From: Methanobacterium sp.
GTDB lineage: Archaea; Methanobacteriota; Methanobacteria; Methanobacteriales; Methanobacteriaceae
Direction of reading: 5' to 3'
Assembly (NCBI GenBank): GCA_015661405.1
Contig: JACWMK010000071.1
Location: 1-9,343, forward strand
DNA: 9,343 nucleotides
Shown one piece after another: positions 1-7,114 of the stretch (its first letter is position 1; every line of letters starts with the position of its first letter). The notes under the pieces were generated by a model that saw only the letters and a list, made by a program, of their open reading frames with translations, was not told the origin of the DNA and ran no database searches. The position numbers were made by a program, and so were the translations under genes.

Positions 1-7
1 TTTTTCA

Positions 8-37
8 GATTAAAAAAAAAAAATTTATTTTTTAATC
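8..37. terminator. A/T-rich inverted repeat beyond the rfbA 3' end
   Basis: GATTAAAAAA (8-17) and TTTTTTAATC (28-37) form a perfect 10-bp inverted repeat with a 10-nt loop, about 105 nt past the rfbA stop codon. Both arms are rich in A or T runs, so a transcript in either direction would meet a U-tract. It may end rfbA transcription or that of a gene to the left of the window. The stem has only two G-C pairs at its base, so stability is modest. The rest of 38-141 is plain A+T-rich sequence with no gene. Confidence 0.35.
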
Positions 38-141
38 CTATGGAGTTTAATATAACACTATTATACAATCTTAATTAAATAATTTGAATTAATTCCTAAT
101 AATATAAAAGATAATTTGAATCATCGTATACTAAATTTTAT

Positions 142-1209
142 TTATAGATTTATTAATGAATTTTCTCCTATAACAAATCGACGACCCTTAGGAAGATGAT
201 TCTCACCTGAAATAATTTGACAATGATTACCTATAAGACTATCCACTATTCTTTCATCACATTCAATAACCGCATCACCCATCACTATAGATGATTCTAA
301 TTCTCCGCCAGTTATCCTACAATTATCACCTATACTAGTATAAGGTCCAATATAAGTAGCTATTTCACAGTCTTCACCAATAATAACCGGTCCACGTATT
401 ACACTATTCTTTTTAACTATAGTACCCTTACCTATAGAGACTCTACCGCTGATTCTAGCTCCTTCCTCAACTTCTCCCTTATTAACTGGTTTTAAAACAT
501 CTAATATTAAATGATTAGCATCTAAAACATCTTCGGGTTTACCAGTATCCTTCCACCAACCTTTAACAATATGAGAATCCACTTTAAGTTGTGAATTTAA
601 AAGTTCTTGAATAGCATCCGTAATCTCTAACTCATCCCTCCATGATGGTTTAATTTTATTTATAGCATCAAATATAGAAGATTTGAATAAATAAATACCC
701 ACTAATGCTAAGTTACTTTTAGGTTCCTTAGGTTTCTCCACTAAATTTAACACTTGTCCCTCTTGATTTAATTCTGCAACACCGAATTGTTGAGGATTTT
801 TCACTTGCTGCAGTAATATACGGGCTTGATAATCTGAATCCTGAAAACCCTCCACGAATTCATTTATTCCCGATTTAAGTATATTATCCCCTAAATACAT
901 GATAAATGATTCATCACCTATGAATTCATGAGCAACTGCCACTGCGTGGGCTAAACCTTTAGGTTCACCTTGCACGATATAAGTGATATTCACTCCAAAT
1001 TTCGAACCATCACCCACGGCTTCTTTAAGCTTATCCGGCATATTAGTTCCCAATATAAGTCCTATATCAGTTACACCCACTTCTTTAAGATCTTCTATAG
1101 CATAGAATAATACAGGTTTGTTAGCAATGGGAATAAGTTGTTTAGGTCCCGTATGTGTTAAAGGCCGCAGTCGAGTTCCATGCCCACCAGATAAAATTAA
1201 TCCCTTCAT
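142..1209 (-). CDS. rfbA: Glucose-1-phosphate thymidylyltransferase, long form
   Basis: This cytoplasmic nucleotidyltransferase joins glucose-1-phosphate and dTTP to give dTDP-glucose and pyrophosphate, the entry step to dTDP-rhamnose and other dTDP-deoxysugars. The 355-residue protein opens with the nucleotide-binding loop GGHGTRLRPLT (8-18) and PKQLIPIANKP (22-32). Further family landmarks are YLGDN (105-109, metal-binding Asp), VEKPKEP (157-163), ELEITDAI (193-200) and GWWKDTGKPED (217-227). Residues from about 245 to 350 carry hexapeptide-like repeats (IGKGTIV, IGEDCEI, IGDNCRI) typical of a left-handed beta-helix. That tail marks the long, StrD-like form rather than the roughly 290-residue bacterial RmlA. 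The ATG at 1209 puts the substrate loop right at the N-terminus, as in relatives; upstream there is only a weak GGAAG. The gene diverges from rfbC-rfbB, its pathway partners. The family call is firm; the final sugar is not certain. Confidence 0.95.
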   Translation of the reverse strand: MKGLILSGGHGTRLRPLTHTGPKQLIPIANKPVLFYAIEDLKEVGVTDIGLILGTNMPDKLKEAVGDGSKFGVNITYIVQGEPKGLAHAVAVAHEFIGDESFIMYLGDNILKSGINEFVEGFQDSDYQARILLQQVKNPQQFGVAELNQEGQVLNLVEKPKEPKSNLALVGIYLFKSSIFDAINKIKPSWRDELEITDAIQELLNSQLKVDSHIVKGWWKDTGKPEDVLDANHLILDVLKPVNKGEVEEGARISGRVSIGKGTIVKKNSVIRGPVIIGEDCEIATYIGPYTSIGDNCRITGGELESSIVMGDAVIECDERIVDSLIGNHCQIISGENHLPKGRRFVIGENSLINL

Positions 1210-1246
1210 AATTTCATACTTCCATTGTTTTTAAAAAAAAATTCTA

Positions 1247-1259
1247 TAAATATATATAC
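1247..1259 (-). promoter_or_regulatory. Putative TATA box for rfbA
   Basis: On the minus strand this reads GTATATATATTTA, a good archaeal box A. It ends about 38 nt before the rfbA start codon. Transcription starting some 25 nt downstream would give a leader of about 15 nt. The surroundings are all A/T, so chance matches are easy. Confidence 0.4.
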
Positions 1260-1361
1260 TTTTTTTTGATAAAAATTTATTTTTTTATAAATTATTCTAA
1301 AATTAATTTCATTTTATTTAAGTAAAATGTTTTTTATTGAGTAATAGTTTTAATAACTATA

Positions 1362-1372
1362 GAATATATAAT
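1362..1372 (+). promoter_or_regulatory. Putative TATA box for the rfbC-rfbB operon
   Basis: GAATATATAAT lies 50 nt before the rfbC start. A start site about 25 nt downstream would leave a leader of about 30 nt that includes the GGTGG ribosome binding site at 1409-1413. A second A/T box at 1389-1400 is too close to leave room for that site. The call is inferred from spacing only. Confidence 0.4.
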
Positions 1373-1422
1373 TTTTTTTAAGTTAATTCATATATTATAA
1401 AACTATATGGTGGTTCTATTTT

Positions 1423-1890
1423 ATGATTGATGGCGTAAAAACAAAACAACTTAAGGTTGTTCCCGATGAACGGGGTTGGCTAATGGAAATATTACGTAAT
1501 GATGATGAAATTTACAATGAATTCGGTCAAGTTTACATTACAACCGCTTATCCAGAGGTAGTAAAGGCATGGCATTTGCATAAAAAACAGACCGATAATT
1601 TTACATGTATTCATGGTATGATGAAGGTTGCATTATATGATGCACGGGAAGATTCACCCACCTATAAGGAATTGAATGAATTCTTTATTGGTGAGAAAAA
1701 TCCTATGCTCATAAGTGTTCCACCCTTCGTATATCATGGTTTTAAAGGTATTGGAATAGAAACCGCTTACTTTATAAGTGTACCCACCTTACCCTACAAT
1801 TACTTAGAACCTGATGAATACCGTTTACCAGCAGATACCAAGGAAATTCCATATGATTGGTTATTAACACCTGGTAAAAGTCATGGATAA
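1423..1890 (+). CDS. rfbC: dTDP-4-dehydrorhamnose 3,5-epimerase-like protein, short form
   Basis: A cupin-fold, RmlC-like enzyme expected to epimerise C3 and C5 of dTDP-4-keto-6-deoxyglucose in the cytoplasm. Recognisable RmlC elements are PDERGWLMEI (14-23, equivalent to the substrate-contacting DxRG strand), KAWHLHKKQ (48-56, where H51 should be the catalytic base of the classical RGLHYQ motif), PPFVYHGF (100-107) and tyrosines 125/127 where the catalytic Tyr would fall. At 155 residues it is about 30 shorter than canonical RmlC, and the LHYQ motif reads WHLH, so it belongs to a shorter RmlC-like subfamily. Exact regio-chemistry (3,5-epimerase, 3-epimerase or related isomerase) is therefore less sure than the family. 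The GGTGG at 1409-1413, 9 nt before the ATG, fixes the start. rfbB follows after 30 nt, consistent with an operon. Confidence 0.85.
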   Translation: MIDGVKTKQLKVVPDERGWLMEILRNDDEIYNEFGQVYITTAYPEVVKAWHLHKKQTDNFTCIHGMMKVALYDAREDSPTYKELNEFFIGEKNPMLISVPPFVYHGFKGIGIETAYFISVPTLPYNYLEPDEYRLPADTKEIPYDWLLTPGKSHG

Positions 1891-1907
1891 AAATTCAAAT
1901 TTAATAA

Positions 1908-1914
1908 AGGTGAT
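1908..1914 (+). promoter_or_regulatory. Ribosome binding site of rfbB
   Basis: AGGTGAT, complementary to the 3' end of methanogen 16S rRNA, lies 6 nt before the rfbB ATG inside the 30-nt rfbC-rfbB gap. It supports both the chosen start and co-transcription with rfbC, since the gap has no room for a promoter. Confidence 0.7.
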
Positions 1915-1920
1915 TTCTTT

Positions 1921-2862
1921 ATGAAGATATTAATAACAGGTGGAGCAGGATTCATTGGATCTAATTTCACTCACTACATTAACGCTAATTATGATTATGA
2001 AATAACAGTTCTAGATAAATTAACCTACGCGGGTAATAAGGATAATCTAAAGGAAATCCTCCCTGAAATCCAGTTTATAAAGGGAGATATTGGGTGTGAA
2101 GATGATGTGAAGGTTGCTATGAAAGATTGTGATTTAGTAGTGAATTTTGCCGCTGAAACACATGTTGATAGATCAATTGAAGACCCCAGTATCTTTGTTA
2201 AAACTGATGTCATTGGCACTTATAATCTCCTAGAATACGCTAGGAAATATGATGTAGAGAAGTACCTTCAAATCTCCACTGATGAAGTATATGGTAGTAT
2301 ACTAAACGGATCATTCACAGAAGAAAGTAACATTGACCCCAGCAGCCCCTACTCCGCAAGTAAAGCAGGAGGAGATATGCTGGCAAAAGCCTATCATAAA
2401 ACCTATGATGTACCAGTTCTCATAACTAGGAGCAGTAACAACTTCGGACCCTACCAATACCCGGAAAAACTAATACCATTATTCATAATGAACGCAATGA
2501 ATGATAAACCATTACCAGTCTACGGTGACGGGGAAAATATTAGAGACTGGATATACGTTCTAGATAACTGTAAAGGTATAGATGTTGTTTTAAATAAAGG
2601 AAAAATAGGTGAAACTTATAATATTGGTGGTGGAAATGAAAAACCTAATATTGAAATAACCCACCTCATATTAGATTTACTGGGAAAACCTGAAAGTCTC
2701 ATTAAATATGTGAATGATCGATTAGGTCATGACAGAAGATATTCACTAGATTCTACCAAAACATTGGGTCTCGGCTGGAAACCAGAATGGAGTTTTGAGG
2801 GTGCATTAGAAGAGACTATTAACTGGTATAAGGAGAATAACGCATTTCTTAATACTTTATAA
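1921..2862 (+). CDS. rfbB: dTDP-glucose 4,6-dehydratase
   Basis: An NAD-dependent extended short-chain dehydrogenase/reductase converting dTDP-glucose to dTDP-4-keto-6-deoxyglucose, the common intermediate for dTDP-rhamnose and many deoxysugars. The 313-residue sequence has every family landmark: the Rossmann glycine motif GGAGFIG (7-13), DKLTYAGN (32-39), FAAETHVDRSI (76-86), the catalytic STDEVYG with Thr120-Asp121-Glu122, the YxxxK pair Tyr144/Lys148 in PYSASKAGGD, SSNNFGPYQYPEKLIP (171-186) and GDGENIRDWIYV (202-213). The Asp-Glu pair separates dehydratases from the related epimerases. The length is slightly below the roughly 320-360 of bacterial RmlB but complete. It is the second gene after rfbC and ends just before a long T-tract. 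I see no frameshift or missing active-site residue. Confidence 0.96.
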   Translation: MKILITGGAGFIGSNFTHYINANYDYEITVLDKLTYAGNKDNLKEILPEIQFIKGDIGCEDDVKVAMKDCDLVVNFAAETHVDRSIEDPSIFVKTDVIGTYNLLEYARKYDVEKYLQISTDEVYGSILNGSFTEESNIDPSSPYSASKAGGDMLAKAYHKTYDVPVLITRSSNNFGPYQYPEKLIPLFIMNAMNDKPLPVYGDGENIRDWIYVLDNCKGIDVVLNKGKIGETYNIGGGNEKPNIEITHLILDLLGKPESLIKYVNDRLGHDRRYSLDSTKTLGLGWKPEWSFEGALEETINWYKENNAFLNTL

Positions 2863-2869
2863 ATAGAGT

Positions 2870-2900
2870 CTTTTTTTTTATTTTTTAAAATTTTTTTTTA
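2870..2900 (+). terminator. T-tract terminator of rfbC-rfbB
   Basis: Nine T's at 2871-2879, starting 8 nt after the rfbB stop codon, are followed by T-runs at 2881-2886 and 2891-2899. Archaeal RNA polymerase can terminate on such U-tracts without a hairpin, and none is evident here. Confidence 0.6.
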
Positions 2901-3089
2901 TTATTTTTATTACTACTATAATACTTTTTTTCCTGATTTAGATTAAAAGCTTATATTTATATTTTATGATTTAATTTTTAAAAGATAGTTATTTCTACTA
3001 AAAACATTCTAATGAACCTTGTTGAGAACCATTTTTCTTGACTAAAAAGAAGGGGTTGAACTTATCCAGTATTACTCCTCTTATTTTAT

Positions 3090-3119
3090 AAAAAGAGAGA
3101 GTTTAAAATTACTCTTTTT
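3090..3119 (+). promoter_or_regulatory. Inverted repeat in the presumed adhesin leader
   Basis: AAAAAGAG (3090-3097) and CTCTTTTT (3112-3119) are perfect 8-bp complements with a 14-nt loop. The 3' part of the same left arm (AAGAG, 3093-3097) can instead pair with CTCTT at 3078-3082, so two mutually exclusive hairpins are possible. A run of nine or more T's begins about 13 nt after the second. This could be a terminator or a regulatory leader structure; pairing is seen, function is inferred. Confidence 0.3.
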
Positions 3120-3196
3120 GGACATTAAAACCTTTTTTTTTAAAATTGATTTATTCAATAATAATCCTGAGCTCAACCTCATGAATAAAAACAATT

Positions 3197-3206
3197 AAAA
3201 GGAGGT
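3197..3206 (+). promoter_or_regulatory. Strong ribosome binding site of the adhesin gene
   Basis: AAAAGGAGGT is a near-perfect Shine-Dalgarno sequence 6 nt before the ATG at 3213. It sets the start unambiguously and suggests efficient translation. Confidence 0.8.
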
Positions 3207-3212
3207 AAATTA

Positions 3213-6200
3213 ATGAAGCAAAAATTTTTAGCAATCGCATTCGCATTAACACTAGCAGTAATCTTCTCAGGCGCTGTAGCAGCAACCAACACCACCAACA
3301 ACTCGACTATTATACAACAAAATGTCACGCATACTCCAACCACCACTACAACAAATGCTAATTCAACCACGAGTGACGTACAAACACCAATAAACAACAC
3401 CCAAACAAATGTATCGAGTAATCCTGCAATAAATAACACTAAATCAAGCACTACAAAATCGGACCCCACAGATACTCGTACAGGTATACATTACACTACC
3501 ATACAAGCAGCTATTAACAGTGTATTTACTCAAAATGGTGACACTATAAATGTGGAAGCAGGGAATTATCCTGAAAATGTATTAGTGTGGAAAACCCTGC
3601 ATATACTAGCTACCGGACCAGCTACAGTATACTCCTTCTACGTTACCAGTACCGGAAACGGATCAGAAATAAGCGGATTCAATGTAACTGGAGGAACAGG
3701 TGAAGCAATCACATTAAATAACACTACTAATGTCAATATACATAACAACACCATAACTGGTGGTTACAGTGCAGGAGTAGCGATAATAAACTCACAAATT
3801 AACAATATTAACTCAAATATTATAAACAATAGCATATCACCGAATTACTATGGAATATACTTGCAAAACAGTAACATGAACACTATCTACAATAATAATA
3901 TAAACCATAATCTATATGATGGTATAAACATACTCAACTCCACTGGAGATTACATTTACGGTAATAACATAACCAATAATGGAAATAGTGGAATCTTCGC
4001 CGACAACATCACTAATGGCCTAATCTACAGTAATATAATCGCATTCAATGGTCAAAAAGGAATATTTCTAATAGACAATTCAACTAATAATACAATTGGA
4101 ACATTTTTAGGCGGAGCAAATATTGTACATGATAACGGTCAACAGGGAATATGGTTAGGATCCAATGTAAATAATGACTCTATACTAAATAATACAATCT
4201 ACAATAACTATTATGGCGTAGAAATTGGTGGATCAAATAATACTCTATCACACAATACAATATACAACAATATTATTGTTGGAGTCTACCTACCAAGTGG
4301 TTATAACTCAGTACTCAATAACACAATTTCCAATAATCAAGACTATGGTTTATACATATTTAGTAACAATAACACCATCACAGGTAATAGCATAAACAGC
4401 CAAGAATATGGAATCTACCTCACCGATTCAATGTACAATAATTTAGTTAGTAACAACATCTATAACAACACAATTGACGGCGTATACCTTTCATATGCAA
4501 ATAATAACACTCTAACTTCAAATACCATAAATAACAATACAATGGACGGCGTTGTTATAGATCATTCTAACTACGCTGATTTAGGTTACGATCCAAATAT
4601 CGGTCCATCTGCATATAATGTAATCAATAATAATAAGCATGATGGAGTGTACATTCAAGATTCCAATAACACAAGTATGAGCTATAATACTATCAGTAAT
4701 AATGGCTGGGATGGAATCGAAATACAATCAAGCCAACTATTCACTATCGACCAAAACGGCCTCAATAATAACACCAAAGACGGAGCAGAAATCAACAACA
4801 GCACTAACTTCACATTCGAAGGCAGTTCGCTTAATGACAATGGAGCAGATGGATTATTTGTAACTAACTCTACAACTACAAATTCTGACAATACCATAAA
4901 TTACTATATACATCAAAATGAAGCTAACGGGAACAAAGGTAACAATATAGGTAACAATAACGGTGCAAACACTGGTAACGGTGAAGATCTTTTAAACGAC
5001 ACTAATATAACCATTCTAGATTCAATTACAACAAATAACATCCAATATGGTATATTACTAACAAACTCAACTGGAATTAATATAGGCTTTGCAAACGCCA
5101 CCAGTAATGTAATAGGAATAAACCTTCAAACTAGTAACAATAACACTATAGGTTCAAGTACAACAAATAACAACACTGATGATGGAATATTACTCGTCAA
5201 TTCTAACAACAACCTAATACAAGACAACACGATACAAAACAACATTTATGGTGTATTACTTGATGACGCCTACAATAACGCATTAAACTCCAACATCATC
5301 AACAATAACAACAATGGTGTATACCTTGAAACCTCCAACAACAATACATTAAACAATAACACTATCAACAACAGCACACTAATCCATGTCACAGTAGATG
5401 GTGTTGTTATCTTCTACTCCAACAATAACACATTAAACTCTAACACCATCAACAACAATGCAGGAAATGGTGTCGCTATTTTCTACTCCAACAATAACAC
5501 ATTAAACTCAAACACCATCAACAATAACACACAAGATGGAGTGTACATAACGAATGACTTAAGCGATCCAAATAAAAACATCAACACACTCTATCAGAAC
5601 ACCATAACCAACAACAAGTATGGAATAGTAGTTAATGGAACATCCGACGACAATGTAATTCATTTTAACCGCATCATTAACAATACACTACTAGGATTAC
5701 TGAACACGGGTTCAGGTCCAGTTAACGCGACACTTAATTGGTGGGGATATAACAGCTCAGCAAACGTTGCCAGTCAAATAATAAACAACGGAACAGGTAG
5801 TATAACCTACAATCCATGGATTATCCTATCTATCAATGCAACTCCAAATAATGTATTTATTGATGTAACATCATCAATAACAACTGATTTATTACATGAT
5901 AGTAACGGCGTATATCATAATCCGGCAAATGGTGTGGTACCCTACACTGGACCCGCTCACTTCACCACAACTAAGGGAAGCATAACTGATGCAAATTTCG
6001 TTAATGGAACAGCAACATCCACACTAACCAATTTAACATCACTAGGAAATGCAATTGTATCTGCAACAGTAGATCACCAAACCGTATCCACAAACGTTAC
6101 AGTCACCGGTGTAACCATCAGTCAACTAATAACAGCAGCAAACAATGTTAAATCATACTACGAAACACATGGCAGTGTATTACCAAACACGGTAACTATA

Positions 6201-6536
6201 GCCGGTCAAAACGTTAACATGCCACAATTCCTAATGCTACTAGTAACCGGAACATTGAACATTAACAATGGCAACTTAAACCCATTACCTTTCATGAATG
6301 TCTATCCAGCACCAAGTCCCAGTGGAAGCTTCACACCAGGTAATATACAAAAAACAGAATACTTAACAGTAGCACAGAATATCCAGACTTTTATCAACAC
6401 TAGTGGACGAGCACCAAACTATGCTGCAACCAGCCTAGGTAACATACCATTCAGCAAACTAGTGTATATGTACAGTAAAATCATCAACTTCTACGGCTTA
6501 AACAATAGACTACCCAACTACGTTAGCATAGCCTAA
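3213..6536 (+). CDS. Adhesin-like protein: beta-helix with pseudomurein-binding repeats
   Basis: A large secreted cell-wall protein of 1107 residues. Residues 1-23 form a Sec signal peptide (basic MKQK, hydrophobic core, AVA before the likely cleavage point). Residues 24-86 are a Thr/Asn/Ser-rich linker. A pectate-lyase-like start (IHYTTIQAAIN, 92-102; GDTINVEAGNYPENV) leads into a right-handed parallel beta-helix of about 22-24-residue coils rich in NNNTLxxNTI, ending near NWWG (842-845), a common helix-end motif. A Gly/Asn-rich insertion (about 563-593) interrupts the coils. Residues about 868-966 look like an Ig-like (Big_1-type) region. Two pseudomurein-binding repeats close the protein (about 970-1015 and 1049-1107), each with a G-x-x-PN element; the last ends LPNYVSIA. 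There is no LPxTG motif or terminal membrane segment, so attachment to pseudomurein is probably non-covalent. Very many N-x-T/S sequons suggest N-glycosylation. The ligand is unknown; no enzymatic site was recognised. Confidence 0.92.
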   Translation: MKQKFLAIAFALTLAVIFSGAVAATNTTNNSTIIQQNVTHTPTTTTTNANSTTSDVQTPINNTQTNVSSNPAINNTKSSTTKSDPTDTRTGIHYTTIQAAINSVFTQNGDTINVEAGNYPENVLVWKTLHILATGPATVYSFYVTSTGNGSEISGFNVTGGTGEAITLNNTTNVNIHNNTITGGYSAGVAIINSQINNINSNIINNSISPNYYGIYLQNSNMNTIYNNNINHNLYDGINILNSTGDYIYGNNITNNGNSGIFADNITNGLIYSNIIAFNGQKGIFLIDNSTNNTIGTFLGGANIVHDNGQQGIWLGSNVNNDSILNNTIYNNYYGVEIGGSNNTLSHNTIYNNIIVGVYLPSGYNSVLNNTISNNQDYGLYIFSNNNTITGNSINSQEYGIYLTDSMYNNLVSNNIYNNTIDGVYLSYANNNTLTSNTINNNTMDGVVIDHSNYADLGYDPNIGPSAYNVINNNKHDGVYIQDSNNTSMSYNTISNNGWDGIEIQSSQLFTIDQNGLNNNTKDGAEINNSTNFTFEGSSLNDNGADGLFVTNSTTTNSDNTINYYIHQNEANGNKGNNIGNNNGANTGNGEDLLNDTNITILDSITTNNIQYGILLTNSTGINIGFANATSNVIGINLQTSNNNTIGSSTTNNNTDDGILLVNSNNNLIQDNTIQNNIYGVLLDDAYNNALNSNIINNNNNGVYLETSNNNTLNNNTINNSTLIHVTVDGVVIFYSNNNTLNSNTINNNAGNGVAIFYSNNNTLNSNTINNNTQDGVYITNDLSDPNKNINTLYQNTITNNKYGIVVNGTSDDNVIHFNRIINNTLLGLLNTGSGPVNATLNWWGYNSSANVASQIINNGTGSITYNPWIILSINATPNNVFIDVTSSITTDLLHDSNGVYHNPANGVVPYTGPAHFTTTKGSITDANFVNGTATSTLTNLTSLGNAIVSATVDHQTVSTNVTVTGVTISQLITAANNVKSYYETHGSVLPNTVTIAGQNVNMPQFLMLLVTGTLNINNGNLNPLPFMNVYPAPSPSGSFTPGNIQKTEYLTVAQNIQTFINTSGRAPNYAATSLGNIPFSKLVYMYSKIINFYGLNNRLPNYVSIA
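5400..5537 (+). repeat. 69-bp tandem duplication of one beta-helix coil
   Basis: Two adjacent 69-bp units, 5400-5468 and 5469-5537, encode 23-residue coils, both containing FYSNNNTLNSNTINNN (residues 734-749 and 757-772). The DNA is nearly identical across the middle, including the run TTCTACTCCAACAATAACAC and the bases after it, and diverges at the unit ends. A less similar relative precedes them at about 5331-5372. Keeping silent sites identical points to a recent duplication or gene conversion. The unit length keeps the frame and the helix register. Confidence 0.8.
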
Positions 6537-6538
6537 AA

Positions 6539-6561
6539 AAAAGGATAATTTTAATCCTTTT
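6539..6561. terminator. Bidirectional hairpin terminator between convergent genes
   Basis: AAAAGGAT (6539-6546) and ATCCTTTT (6554-6561) form a perfect 8-bp stem with a 7-nt loop. It begins 2 nt after the adhesin stop codon and overlaps the stop codon of the opposite UPF0235 gene (6560-6562). On the minus strand the stem runs into seven T's; on the plus strand TTTT and then an eight-T run follow. It can thus serve both convergent genes. Confidence 0.6.
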
Positions 6562-6850
6562 ATTCACTTTTTTTTATTAAATCTACGAAACTAGTTTTAC
6601 TGATATCATATATTTTCAGTTTTTTATGATGACTCTTAAGACCCGACACAATCTCAACCCGTGACTTGGTTAATTTTGAAAATTCTTTAATAATCTCCTT
6701 ATTAGCCTTACCCTTCATTGGAACCGAAGCAATTCTAACTTCAATTTCATCCCTCCACACATTATAACCGGAAATTTCAAACCTCTTTGATTTAGGAGAA
6801 ACCTCAATATCCACCAATACACCATCAACAACGTTCTTCACAGCGTTCAT
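6560..6850 (-). CDS. UPF0235 (DUF167/YggU) family protein
   Basis: A 96-residue protein of the widespread UPF0235 family, whose biochemical role is unknown. The diagnostic core is present: VDIEVSPKSKRFEISG (13-28), WRDEIEVRI (32-40), PMKGKANKEIIKEFSKL (44-60, the hallmark GKAN loop) and SG..SHHKKLKIYDI (69-83). The length is typical, with a small alpha/beta fold expected and no signal peptide or membrane segment. AGGAG within 6861-6867, 10 nt upstream, supports the ATG at 6850. The gene converges on the adhesin gene and shares its terminator hairpin, but nothing suggests a functional link. The family assignment is firm; function is open. Confidence 0.9.
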   Translation of the reverse strand: MNAVKNVVDGVLVDIEVSPKSKRFEISGYNVWRDEIEVRIASVPMKGKANKEIIKEFSKLTKSRVEIVSGLKSHHKKLKIYDISKTSFVDLIKKSE

Positions 6851-6881
6851 AAAAAAATTTCTCCTAAAAATTTTAGATTTA

Positions 6882-6911
6882 ATTATTTAACTCAGTTAAC
6901 AATTAAATAAT
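6882..6911. promoter_or_regulatory. Palindromic promoter region of the UPF0235 gene
   Basis: ATTATTTAA (6882-6890) and TTAAATAAT (6903-6911) are perfect 9-bp complements, with the nested palindrome TTAACT-C-AGTTAA at 6887-6899. The minus strand gives a TATA-like GTTAAATAATT here, 32-62 nt before the UPF0235 start. It could combine promoter and operator, but A+T-rich palindromes are frequent by chance. Confidence 0.25.
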
Positions 6912-6943
6912 AACACGAAACAAGCTTGAGGTAGAGGATAAGA

Positions 6944-6951
6944 TTTAAATA
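6944..6951 (+). promoter_or_regulatory. Putative TATA box for tRNA-Leu
   Basis: TTTAAATA, within AAGATTTAAATATAG, matches archaeal box A with its purine-rich upstream element. Transcription would begin about 40 nt before the mature tRNA, leaving a 5' leader for RNase P. A weaker A/T box near 6980-6987 would place the start almost at the tRNA 5' end, so the choice is not settled. Confidence 0.35.
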
Positions 6952-7013
6952 TAGAAAACTAAAAATGTCTGTATACTCAATATTAAATTTTTCTAATAAA
7001 ATATATTTTTTTT

Positions 7014-7098
<85 letters not shown>

Positions 7099-7106
7099 CA
7101 AACTCA

Positions 7107-7114
7107 TTTTTTTT
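7107..7114 (+). terminator. T-tract terminator of tRNA-Leu
   Basis: Eight T's begin 11 nt after the mature tRNA end, the usual terminator for archaeal stable RNAs. The run overlaps the stop codon (7113-7115) of the convergent DUF371 gene by two bases. Confidence 0.55.

Larger units (their letters stand above)
2863..3212 (+). other. 350-bp non-coding region between rfbB and the adhesin gene
   Basis: No supportable gene lies here. The first 70 bp are T-tracts (terminator zone). TATA-like boxes follow at 2945-2957 (AAAAGCTTATATT) and less clearly at 3138-3145. If the first is used, the adhesin mRNA would have a leader of about 230 nt. That stretch contains the inverted repeat listed at 3090-3119. 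The segment around 3010-3080 is richer in G+C than its flanks. An open minus-strand frame entering from the adhesin gene is a shadow. Confidence 0.6.

Noticed and set aside
2025..2219. Open frame on the minus strand inside rfbB
   Set aside because: Its protein resembles no family, and the plus strand encodes a complete, motif-perfect dehydratase.
3179..3469. Valine-rich open frame on the minus strand over the adhesin signal peptide and linker
   Set aside because: Its composition is the antisense of Asn/Thr codons; it crosses a clear ribosome binding site and signal peptide on the plus strand.
4682..5101. Two hydrophobic-looking minus-strand frames inside the adhesin
   Set aside because: Leu/Val-rich antisense of AAC/AAT-rich repeats, with no membrane protein features or ribosome binding site of note.
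5331..5537. Repeat-driven mobile element or recombination cassette inside the adhesin
   Set aside because: The repeats are in-frame structural coils of a beta-helix; no transposase, terminal inverted repeat or target duplication is seen.
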